16,123 bases of DNA. It comes from Beroe ovata (lineage: Eukaryota; Ctenophora; Nuda; Beroida; Beroidae). A program made the position numbers and the translations under genes. Under the pieces are notes generated by a model. That model ran no database searches. It was given only the letters and a program-made list of their open reading frames with translations, and was not told where the DNA came from. The DNA is taken from positions 34,642-50,764 of the forward strand of contig CAMPET010000090.1 of the NCBI GenBank assembly GCA_946803715.1, written 5' to 3'. Shown in pieces: positions 7,401-15,900 of this stretch; the first letter of the stretch is position 1; every line of letters begins with the position of its first letter.

Positions 7401-10172
7401 GTAATTCATATGTTCTCGAAAGTTTTCACTTAATACCCTTGTTGTACCAAAAGTTTAAAAAACCAATAACTTTCAGTGTTCTGGAACCTGATCAACTTCA
7501 GAGGCATAGATCACTGCCACCAATTAAGACTTCAACTGGAGCTTCAAGTCGTTTCAATGCAATCAAGTCTCACTCAGCCTACTCATTAAGTCAGCAAAAA
7601 GCACCACCAGTTCCTAGAGTGAGCCATATAATTGTACAAGCTGGGTTCCAATGTCATGCTCAAAAACGATGGATATGGCTACCATCCTTAGAAAATGAGC
7701 AGTCTCCTCCCTTGCCAGCAGCCAGAAATAAAGCTCCATGTATCAAAGATCTTACTGATGAACTTATTCAATCAAGACCTGCATCATCCAAAGTCCCTTA
7801 CACGAGAATGCAAAATAGATTGACTAATAGTAATCAAAGGGGCAGTAGCTACCTTGAATTAATACGGAAACTTGGGCACCTCAACCTCTTGGATCTCCCA
7901 CATTATCTACAAGTAAGTTTTGCATTGTAATGAAAGGTACAAATTATTTATTCATGTTGGTAGTCTAATTAGTATTTCTTTGGTTAGTCTATTTCAGCTT
8001 CAATTTGATATTTTGCTTTTGATCAAACCATATTCTTATCACATAGGTTAAGCTCCTGGAGAACAATCATTTCCGGAAGATCTTGTCCACACATCCAATT
8101 GATAATATTCCCCTCAATGCCCTATCAGAAAGTGTTCTACTCGATCTCATGAGATGTCAGTTGTCACCTCAACTTCCAGCAAACCCATCACTGGAAGGCG
8201 TGGGGATTTTCTTTGATCCCCCAGATGATCTAACACCAAAGCAGGAGGTATGCGTTATACACCCAATACGAATCTCGAAGCCAATAGGAATCTCCAAGTT
8301 ATTTAGGAGCTTGAACTGCCCTGATTTTTTTTAATACGCAAATTTTACCAGCCCAAGTCAGTATCAATGCCAAAGCGCAGAGTTGATGTCCCGGAGCCAG
8401 TAACGTATGTACCAAGTTCCAGAAAAATAGAGCCATCTGACCTTCCTGGACCAATGGTCCAGTCAGTTGGAAAGCCAAGTTTCAGAGAGTATGTTATGAA
8501 GAAGAGGTCAAGCAGAGCGTCTTCTCTTGCTTCAAACTTTACTCAGGTTACTAGACACCTAAAACAAGTCTATCAATACCTATCTTCTGCCATCGATTTT
8601 CCTCATTTTGAAGAATTTTTCAAAATCATTACTAACTCTCTGCAGACCGCCAGCAGCAACAAAACATCACTTTTGGGTGGAGATGAAGAGGAATGCGGAG
8701 TTTCGCACGTCACCAGTGTCACGACAACCATCAAGGAATCGTCAGACGAACCGAAAACCTGTTCTGAGAAGGAGGAGGATGATGAAGGCGGTCACGAAGA
8801 GGCTGCTCCACAATCTCTGGATATTGTGCTCCCTGCAGGTTTAGAAATGTTTTATAAGGGGGTATTGGACCTCTGTACCCACAATCTATCCTCGACCTCA
8901 CGAAAACCACCAAAACGCATACATGATTATGTTTCCACCGACTCTCTCCAGATTCCATTGCCCTACACTGTCCTCAGCTGTTATTTCACTTCTCCCCCTC
9001 AGACGAAACCGGTATCAGGATTCCGTCTGCCGTAGAGGAGAGTGAAGAGTTGGAGCTGATGGGCATGTCCGGGTCAGTACCTCCTACTCGAGACAGTTGG
9101 AGACACACCAGTTTCTCCACTGTCACTCCGTTCTCCGAGCTGGAGAAGAATGCGGAGGAACAGGGACAGGTATGATTNTACGTGACACATCTGAGTACGT
9201 GACACATCTGAGTACGTGACACAACTGAGTACGTGACACATCTGAGTATGTGACACAACTGAGTATGTGTCACAACTGAGTACGTGACACATCTGAGTAC
9301 GTGACACATCTGAGTACGTGACAGAAATGTGTATGACACAACTGAGTAGAATTATATACGTTGTGTTATACCCTCGATAGTCGATCTTTCCTACCATGAT
9401 ACAATCTTCAGCATTGAATTCAACTACTGTATAGTGTCTCATAATAATGCTTCATCACCAACAGAACGCTACCGATGCTGGCAACCTCCCAACCGGGCAT
9501 GAACACGTAGGGAAAGAAGCTCTCGAATCTGGCGTGCCTATGAGTGGAGATGTTGTGATAGACAGCATGGCGCCACCCATGATACCCGACGACATGGAGG
9601 TGTCACCTGTCCCACCACCATCACCTAACACAGAGGTGTCAACAAGACGAGGTGAGGACTCCCCTCCACCAACACCAAAACCAACTGTGCAGGATGTGAT
9701 TCCTCCAGCTGAAGCTGTTCAAGAGATCTCTGCCGAGGAAGAGGAAATTACTGAGGAGGTAACCGGCAGAAACGAGGACACTGGCACAGCCGACGCCACT
9801 CCTGGCGACACAGTTGACACCAATGACCCTGAGATTGAAGGTGTAGGTGATGCTACTGTGGATGAAAGCGCTACTGTGGACGAAGGTGCAACTGTGGACG
9901 AAGGTGCTACTGTGGTTGAAGGTGCTACTGTAGATGATGCTACTGCAGGTGATGGTGCTACTGCGGATGAAGGAGACACTGATCATCACCACGTTGAGAT
10001 TGTTGCTGGAAATACCGATAGAGTGTACCGAGAGAAGAGTATCCTCACCCCGTTCATGGAGGAAGAGGAAGAGGAAGAGGAAGAGGAAGAGGAAGAGGAG
10101 TCGGACTATGACACCATCTCAAGTAGAACAGAAACTCCCATGAAGAGCAGGGAGAACTCAGACTTTCTCTAA
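7249..10172 (+). CDS. Unidentified six-exon protein, predicted 716 aa, acidic C-terminus
   Basis: I do not recognise this protein and assign no function. Predicted exons are 7249-7400, 7477-7912, 8047-8247, 8352-8838, 9003-9169 and 9465-10172. All junctions are GT/AG and the phases (2, 0, 0, 1, 0) agree, giving 2151 bp with stop. Residues 8-22 carry four Cys (C-x3-C-x4-C-x4-C). Residues about 178-210 look like the only folded helical part: SYLELIRKLGHLNLLDLPHY continuing into KLLENNHFRKIL. The middle is basic and Ser-rich (MKKRSSRASSLASN). Exon 6 is disordered and acidic, with an ATVDEG repeat at 611-651 and 14 Glu at 680-693. There is no signal peptide or membrane segment. The ATG at 7249 follows an in-frame TAA and has A at -3. 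The first and fourth junctions rest only on phase and splice motifs. Confidence 0.72.
7477..7912 (+). CDS. Unidentified gene, exon 2
   Basis: The exon starts in phase 2 after AACTTTCAG and ends with CAA|GTAAGT, a strong donor. It encodes a basic, Pro/Ser-rich segment and then the start of the helical region (YLELIRKLGHLNLLDLPHYL). Open frame continues upstream of 7477 without an ATG, which is why I place the exon border at this acceptor. Confidence 0.75.
8047..8247 (+). CDS. Unidentified gene, exon 3
   Basis: Acceptor CTTATCACATAG is followed by VKLLENNHFRKILSTHPIDN, phase 0, 67 codons, then donor GAG|GTATGC. The segment ends in a Pro/Asp-rich stretch, GIFFDPPDDLTPKQE. Confidence 0.75.
8352..8838 (+). 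CDS. Unidentified gene, exon 4
   Basis: Acceptor AATTTTACCAG precedes PKSVSMPKRRVDVPEP. A predicted helix covers VTRHLKQVYQYLSSAIDFPH and FEEFFKIITNSLQ, followed by an acidic linker. I end the exon at CTGCAG|GTTTAG because its phase 1 joins exactly to the strong acceptor at 9002 (Asp codon, DETGIRIPSAVEES). The frame stays open to 9035, so intron retention would give a different, shorter C-terminus. Confidence 0.68.
9003..9169 (+). CDS. Unidentified gene, exon 5
   Basis: A pyrimidine-rich acceptor (CACTTCTCCCCCTCAG) is followed by DETGIRIPSAVEESEELELM, and the exon ends at CAG|GTATGA in phase 0. The segment is acidic and then Ser/Thr-rich (RDSWRHTSFSTVTPFSELEK). Confidence 0.7.
9170..9464 (+). 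other. Intron with a 17-bp minisatellite
   Basis: This 295-bp intron begins at GTATGA and ends at CATCACCAACAG. Over half of it is the tandem array at 9179-9346, and an undetermined base (N) sits at 9178, just before the array. Confidence 0.75.
9179..9346 (+). repeat. Minisatellite, about ten copies of TACGTGACACATCTGAG
   Basis: The units are 17 bp and vary mainly at two positions (TACG/TATG and CATC/CAAC). The last two units are decayed, the final one shortened to 15 bp. Reading frames across it on the minus strand repeat CHVLRCVTYS-like motifs and are not real genes. The N at 9178 suggests the array length may be wrong in the assembly. Confidence 0.95.
9465..10172 (+). CDS. Unidentified gene, last exon, acidic and repetitive
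   Basis: It starts after CATCACCAACAG in phase 0 and ends at TAA 10170-10172. The 235 codons are dominated by Glu, Asp, Thr, Pro and Ala. They include the ATVDEG repeat, the Glu run and a C-terminal SDYDTISSRTETPMKS tail with several potential phosphorylation sites. The composition predicts an intrinsically disordered, highly acidic tail. Confidence 0.82.
   Translation, partial: NATDAGNLPTGHEHVGKEALESGVPMSGDVVIDSMAPPMIPDDMEVSPVPPPSPNTEVSTRRGEDSPPPTPKPTVQDVIPPAEAVQEISAEEEEITEEVTGRNEDTGTADATPGDTVDTNDPEIEGVGDATVDESATVDEGATVDEGATVVEGATVDDATAGDGATADEGDTDHHHVEIVAGNTDRVYREKSILTPFMEEEEEEEEEEEEEESDYDTISSRTETPMKSRENSDFL
9852..9974 (+). repeat. Coding 18-bp minisatellite (ATVDEG repeat)
   Basis: There are seven units (six of 18 bp, one of 15 bp), with consensus GCTACTGTGGATGAAGGT. 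All lengths are multiples of three, so the frame is kept. The central units are the most alike and the outer ones diverge in sequence, typical of replication slippage. Confidence 0.92.
10059..10100 (+). repeat. GAGGAA hexamer run encoding 14 Glu
   Basis: Alternating GAG and GAA codons encode residues 680-693 of the unidentified protein. The strict alternation points to expansion of a 6-bp unit. Confidence 0.93.
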
Positions 10173-11032
10173 TTTGTAGTAATATACTCGTTACACTTAA
10201 CATCGTATTTAGTCTGCAGTAGAGTTGAGTGTTTGTGTATGTTGTAGTTTGTAGTCAATTGAGGCCACCCTCCTCTGTCTTTTTCTCGAAAAGTATGTGC
10301 TATTTGGAGCGGGTATACTTGTACATATATGTGTTGAACTTATCAGTAGGTACTGTAAATACCATTAATTGTAACTGTATAAACTATAATGTATATTATG
10401 CTTTTCGTTTTGCGTCAGAGTTAAATTATCACAAGTCAGGTGTTCATATGAGATTTTGTAGTTTAATAATAATTGTAAATAGATTTTTACGAATTCATGT
10501 TATCAGAGTTGTAATATATATTCTGCATTCTATAGCTTTTATAGTCAGATCATTTGATTGTTCACAGGGTATGAAAAATTTGTGAATTTGATCTAGACAC
10601 CTGAGAACATCCTTCACACACTATTACTCCAACAATCAACATCAAGAACCCGGATCAAGAATCGCTTAAATACAAATCCTGTTCGAACTGAGACAGAAAT
10701 ATGATCCCTCAGTCGTTACTCGAAAGTCAAAACTGCAGCTGCTGAGTATGTGTTTTATACTGTGTTATTGATGCATGATATTCGCAGACCTATCATAGAT
10801 TTTATACTGCATGACTTGTTTTATTGTGCAATATCATGACCTATGATCTGCCGAATACTAAACATATAGACAATAGACAGTCTATATTGTAGGGCAAACT
10901 ATCTAGATGGGGTAGCGACCTTGCATTCCTATTTATCGTTATCTAATGTAAATGTATCATGGTTATTTAATCTATTAATCATTTATCATGGTCCGAGTAT
11001 AATCCAGTCCACCTCCAATTATAGCTCTCTTC
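10173..11032 (+). other. 3' region of the unidentified gene and 5' flank of EI24
   Basis: This AT-rich stretch of 860 bp has no supported exon. Its first 400 bp probably hold the 3' UTR and carry three Pumilio-type motifs. No AATAAA is visible on the plus strand here. An imperfect inverted repeat lies at about 10776-10857. No clear core promoter motif is seen before EI24. Confidence 0.55.
10320..10481 (+). promoter_or_regulatory. Cluster of three Pumilio (PUF) motifs in the likely 3' UTR
   Basis: UGUANAUA motifs occur at 10320-10327 (UGUACAUA), 10354-10361 (UGUAAAUA) and 10474-10481 (UGUAAAUA). PUF-family proteins bind this 8-mer in 3' UTRs and repress or destabilise mRNAs. The motif matches are direct; that the region is transcribed is inferred. 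Confidence 0.45.
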
Positions 11033-11842
11033 ATGGACATAGTAAGAGCACTATGTTACGGTATCCAAGACAGTTTTTCAAGCTGCGGCAAGACGGTCAA
11101 ACTGCTAAAACTCGACACAGACCTCAGATCTAAACTCCTGCAATGTTTTCTCCTGAACGGTGTTGTTTTCATGTTCTCCCTCCTCCTGTTCGACTGGGTA
11201 CTCGTGCCTCTTGTCATGTTGCTTGCTCCCGCAGAGACATCCCAATGGATAGACATCACTCTCACCGCTATATTCCGACTGTCATGGGTCCTGCCTCTCT
11301 ACTTGATCAGTAGACTCCTCAACATATTCTGGTATCAGGAGATAGCAGACCAGGTGTATCAGTCGATACGGACAGGACGGTGTGCGCGCGCTAAGAGTGT
11401 CAGCATATCGGAACACATAGCCGATATCATATACAGCGTGGTAGTGCAGTGTGTGTTCCTCTTACAGGCCAGTGCAGTCGGAACTGTACCAGTTCTCGGA
11501 TTCCCCCTCCAAGTCCTGCACATGTCGCTCGTCTACTCGCTCTACGCATTCGAGTATGTCTGGATGAACCAGGGTGTGGGCGTGGTGAAACGAGTGGCGC
11601 TCATACACCACAACTGGGCGTATTTCACGGGATATGGCGCCGTTATGGCGGTCGTGATCTCCTCGGCGAGTAACTATTTCATGGGCGTGTGCCTGTTTTC
11701 CATCATGTTTCCCATACTCATAGTAAGTTGTCACTTGACAAAGTTACAAGGTAAGGTGAAGTACACACCGCTACCACTGTTTAAACCTAGCATAATGGTG
11801 GTTGAACGGTTTATGAGCTTAACCAACCGGAGAGGATCATAG
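11033..11842 (+). CDS. EI24: EI24 homologue (etoposide-induced 2.4 / PIG8), ER multipass membrane protein, 269 aa
   Basis: EI24 is an ER membrane protein induced by p53 in mammals and needed for autophagy (family knowledge). The match to the human protein is clear along the length: CFLLNGVVFMFSLLLFDWV against human CCAWNGGVFWFSLLLFYRV, WYQEIADQVYQ against WFQDIADLAFE, and LHMSLVYSLYAFEYVWMNQG against [20 protein letters not shown]. Hydrophobic segments lie at about residues 38-65, 74-99, 129-150, 153-176 and 197-233, the last long enough for two passes. The gene has one exon. The ATG is the first after an in-frame TAA at about 33 bp upstream. It lacks the basic Arg-rich insert near residue 40 of the human protein and has a shorter C-terminus, so it is 269 aa against about 340. 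No break is visible. Confidence 0.93.
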   Translation: MDIVRALCYGIQDSFSSCGKTVKLLKLDTDLRSKLLQCFLLNGVVFMFSLLLFDWVLVPLVMLLAPAETSQWIDITLTAIFRLSWVLPLYLISRLLNIFWYQEIADQVYQSIRTGRCARAKSVSISEHIADIIYSVVVQCVFLLQASAVGTVPVLGFPLQVLHMSLVYSLYAFEYVWMNQGVGVVKRVALIHHNWAYFTGYGAVMAVVISSASNYFMGVCLFSIMFPILIVSCHLTKLQGKVKYTPLPLFKPSIMVVERFMSLTNRRGS

Positions 11843-11851
11843 ATTGTACAT

Positions 11852-11859
11852 TGTACATA
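11852..11859 (+). promoter_or_regulatory. Pumilio motif in the likely EI24 3' UTR
   Basis: UGUACAUA lies 10 bp after the EI24 stop codon, inside a short repeat of TTGTACAT. It matches the PUF consensus UGUANAUA. It may be fortuitous in such repetitive AT-rich sequence. Confidence 0.3.
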
Positions 11860-11930
11860 TTGCATTGTACATTGTAAAGTGATTGTATAATGTATATTGA
11901 TTGTGCGTATGTGATGAGTAATGTTGAGCA

Positions 11931-11946
11931 CTTCTGACGTCAGAAG
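11931..11946. promoter_or_regulatory. Perfect 16-bp palindrome containing a full CRE
   Basis: CTTCTGACGTCAGAAG equals its own reverse complement and centres on TGACGTCA, the CREB/ATF bZIP site. It is about 90 bp past the EI24 stop and about 830 bp before the ligase start, so it could be a distal element of the latter. Confidence 0.4.
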
Positions 11947-12627
11947 GTTCACACGTTCACATTTTACAATACTAATTATTACTGATGCACATTGAATACT
12001 TCTTATTATAATTGTACCCTATTGTACCCTATTTCATCGCTGCACTGTGTGCTTAGGCGGCCCTCATGGAACTACCATGTAATTGTGCAACGCATGGACC
12101 AATACAAAAATGCCTTATATCACACCGGATAAGATCCCTGTAATGCAACCCTTGGGCCTTGGCCCTTGTTTCTTTCGTCCTAACTCATGTCCTACTCTAC
12201 CTACTACCAATACGTTCTGATGTTGAAGTTTCTATGACGTTCTCAGTTAAGTGGTGTGTTTTTATTTTCATTATCTGTATCATTATGTTGTTCTTTGAGT
12301 GTTGTATTTCATGATAAATAACGTTTCGTGTTGGGGGTTGTTATATGATATGTCGGTTTATTTGTTTTATTACAGTTTTTAGTCTGATATCGTCCATTTC
12401 ATCACCAAAGTTGGTTTGTAGATCGTGATTTTACTATGGCAAGACGTGCTACTGTTACAGATTCTCTTGCTGATAAGGTTGATTAGATTGACACTTGAAA
12501 GCAACAGATACAATGTTCCTTATTATATCATCTTGTTCCGGAATTGATGATCGAGTTTGAATGATCAACACTGAACACTTAATGGAAAATTGAATGCAAT
12601 CTCCCCTGCGTAACTGCGACACAATAT

Positions 12628-12657
12628 AACAATTAGTAACAATTGATAACAATTAGT
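12628..12657 (+). repeat. 10-bp tandem repeat AACAATTAGT, three copies
   Basis: The outer copies are identical and the middle one differs at three positions (AACAATTGAT). It lies about 115 bp before the predicted ligase start. Confidence 0.8.
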
Positions 12658-12763
12658 ATAGTCCTATTTTGACCTTATTTTTGCAACATATGCCCTGACT
12701 AATAGTTCAGTAACCGCGACACCACTGCGTAGGTGAATGTGACACACCGGGCTATGTAGCTGA

Positions 12764-12805
12764 GATGCCTGAATGGGCGACACCAGTACCTCACTTCATC
12801 AGCTA
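12764..12805 (+). promoter_or_regulatory. Upstream ORF overlapping the ligase start codon
   Basis: An ATG with G at -3 lies 9 bp upstream of the main ATG in another frame. It encodes 13 codons and stops at TAA 12803-12805, inside the main coding region. The main ATG has T at -3 and G at +4. If the transcript includes this sequence, scanning ribosomes would meet the overlapping uORF first. Confidence 0.4.
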
Positions 12806-12964
12806 AGGCTTGTTGTAAACAATGCCACGCTCAAAGAAACAGGAGGCCTCTTCACGAAGGGCGACCCCTTTGCTGAGATAGTGGTCGACAGTCAACCATC
12901 ACACAAGACTGAGTGTGCTAAAGCGACCTGGGAACCGTGCTGGAACCATTCATTCGACCTGCTG
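12773..12964 (+). CDS. WWP1/ITCH: Ligase exon 1, first half of the C2 domain
   Basis: It encodes 64 codons, [20 protein letters not shown] onwards, ending with donor CTG|GTAAGT in phase 0. [10 protein letters not shown] and [11 protein letters not shown] are C2 beta strands, and the layout matches the start of ITCH (LQITVISAKLKE...PYVEVTVDGQ). Confidence 0.85.
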
Positions 12965-15900
12965 GTAAGTGTGATGTATACAGTGTACAATGTACAATGT
13001 AAAGCGTTCAATATACAATTGAACGCTCAAATTATAAACTTGTAATTATAAACTTGTAAAACCCCTGACCCACTCACTTCACTTTTCACGGATACTGACT
13101 CGATCAGAAATTTTTGTTCAATTTTTATGCTAATGCCATCGATTCCAATGTTTTTTGGAACGCTGAATCGATTGACTATTCCCGATCATGGCTCGCTTTC
13201 TTGAGGGGCTGCCTGTCATGCCACCTCGAACCTCATATCTTAGAACAAAATCGAATTTTCACTGATGCCCCTGCCTTGAAGAATGAAGCTAGCTCAAACT
13301 TTCCTCTCATTAAATATGATACATCTCTCCCAGGTTGGAACGACCTCTGAAATCGAGCTGAACGTGTACCTGAAGTACCGCTTCAAAGCAGACCTATTCC
13401 TTGGGAGTGCTGTGTTGAGCATAGCACAACTCCTGCAAAAACACGCGGGTCATCTCAACAACATCGACAAACACGTGACAATCTATGACAAGACGCAGCA
13501 GAGGGGCGTGGTTTTCCTCACTCTCTGCATGGAAGTAGATGAGGACACCTTGTCGACCATGGTAAACGGTGTCAATCTGTCATCGGCCGGAGCATCATCT
13601 TCTACTGCCGCGTGAGTTTGCAAATTATACTGAAGTACTAATTTGTAGCATTGACGCAAAACTTTCTTCTTAATAATGCAACACTGAGCGGAAGAAAAGA
13701 AGGAGGACGTATTGAGTTACAAGTTATATCCTGTATACGCTGCTTTAAGTCTCTGCTCCCTTTACACTTCCCTTGCACACTGTTTTGACGTCACAATTAG
13801 CTCACTAAGTCTTTGTACGCCCAACAGTACTAGAGTAATTGTGCACCCTTGGTATTCTCTTGTCGCTATTAACTTTCCTTATACTGCCGCGTTTCGAGTG
13901 AGCAACAACAATTGTATCGGTATATTAGCTCCCTCTGATGATTTGATCGTTTCTAGCAATCACAGTTCTAATCAATGAAGAAAATCGTCAGAAAACTCTC
14001 ACGGTAGTTCAATATTACTTTCTCTCCTAAGTCGCGTCCCATCGCGCTATCATTTCAATAAAACATCCCATATCGCAGACTCGTTATGCTACCAACGAAA
14101 GTAAATTTTTTCAAACGGATTAGGGAGAATGCAAAACAAACGTCCAATTTGCTAGTTGTTTGTCGATGATAACACGTGTGTTGTTTTTCACCCCCGTCCC
14201 TGCCCCCAGGTCTGCGGGCGTGCAGGAGAACGGACGTGACCCGGAGGAGAGAACGCCTCTTCCCGCGGGCTGGGAAATGAAGAAAGACAGTAGCGGGCGA
14301 CGGTACTACGTAGATCACAACACCCGCACAACGTCATGGGCTCCGCCCAAGACCCTGCCCGCACTCCCGCCGGGCTGGGAGCAACGTCGTGATCAGCGCG
14401 GGAGGTCGTACTATGTCGACCATAACACACGAACCACAACGTGGCAGAGACCAACCACACAGAACGTGCGTCCCGGTGACTGTGTTTGTTCATGATTGCA
14501 CGTGTATGATCGTGCGTTTTCGCTGGTGTTCATCTGACGTCTGTGCGTATTGGTAGTCTGTGCGTTGATTCTGATGTTTGCCTATACACATATCATGTCA
14601 GTGGCATATACCACCANCGTGACCAGTCTAGTATGCGCAACAGGTCATCTTGGAGCAACATGCAGTCAGCATAACAAGAAATATTGAGTTACAAGTTATA
14701 TCCTGTATACGCTGCTTTAATCCTCCGCTATCTTTACACTTCCCTTGCACACTGTTGTGACGTCACAATTAGATCACTAAGTCTTTGTAGTTTGTACGCC
14801 TAACAGTACAAGAGTAATTGTGCACCCTTGGTATTTTCTAGTCGCTATTAACTTTCCTTATACTGCCGCGTTTTGAGTGAGCAACAACAATTGTATCGGT
14901 ATATTAGCTCCCTCTGATTATTCGATCGTTTCTAGCAATCACAGTTCTGATCAATGAAGAAAATCGTCAGAAAACTCTCACGGTAGTTCAATATTACTTT
15001 CTCTCCTAAGTCGCGTCCCATCGCGCTATCATTTCAATAAAACATCCCATATCGCAGACTCGTTATGCTACCAACGAAAGTAAATTCTTTCAAACGGATT
15101 AGGGAGAATGCAAAACAAACGTCCAATTTGCTAGTTGTTTGTCGATGATAACACGTGTGTTGTTTTTCACCCCCGTCCCTGCCCCCAGGTCTGCGGGCGT
15201 GCAGGAGAACGGACGTGACCCGGAGGAGAGAACGCCTCTTCCCGCGGGCTGGGAAATGAAGAAAGACAGTAGCGGGCGACGGTACTACGTAGATCACAAC
15301 ACCCGCACAACGTCATGGGCTCCGCCCAAGACCCTGCCCGCACTCCCGCCGGGCTGGGAGCAACGTCGTGATCAGCGCGGGAGGTCGTACTATGTCGACC
15401 ATAACACACGAACCACAACGTGGCAGAGACCAACCACACAGAACGTGCGTCCCGGTGACTGTGTTTGTTCATGATTGCACGTGTATGATCGTGCGTTTTC
15501 GCTGGTGTTCATCTGACGTCTGTGCGTATTGGTAGTCTGTGCGTTGATTCTGATGTTTGCCTATACACATATCATGTCAGTGGCATATACCACCAATGGT
15601 GGTGTCATTATCATTGACTGTACCACGTGTTTATCAGGTGTCAGAGTTTAACGAGTGGAGACGTCAGGTTTCCAGTACACAGGATGCCAACAGACAAAAC
15701 CTGGAGAGTCGATATGCTAACAGCTCTTCTAATAACAATGTGCGTTGATCACGAACACAACTGAAAACACTCACAACATCCACATCAATCACAACACAAC
15801 ACTCCACACAACACAGCAACTATAAAATTCGCGATACAACGCTCAACGAAACACAACACCAAGTCCACAACACAACATCTGACATCATCAACACTCACAA

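Larger units (their letters stand above)
11843..12772 (+). other. EI24 3' flank and 5' flank of the WWP/ITCH-like gene
   Basis: No coding exon is supported. The first 100 bp are repetitive TTGTACAT-type sequence with one Pumilio motif. A 16-bp CRE palindrome follows at 11931-11946. A 10-bp tandem repeat lies at 12628-12657. The promoter and 5' UTR of the ligase must be in the right part, including an upstream ATG at 12764. Confidence 0.55.

Noticed and set aside
8986-9442. Minus-strand frames with repeated CHVLRCVTYS-like motifs
   Set aside because: They are translations of the 17-bp minisatellite and contain the N.
10685-10695. GTTCGAACT, similar to a tRNA B box
   Set aside because: The last consensus C is absent and no A box or cloverleaf arms surround it.
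13114-13350. 78-codon frame within ligase intron 1
   Set aside because: It is in a different frame from the flanking C2 exons and resembles nothing I know; treated as intron.
13712-13978. 88-codon frame with a signal-peptide-like start in ligase intron 2
   Set aside because: Its counterpart in the second duplicate is disrupted by the 7-bp insertion and changed codons, so it is not under coding constraint.
14055-15472. Minus-strand frames opposite both WW exons
   Set aside because: Antisense shadows, present twice only because the segment is duplicated.
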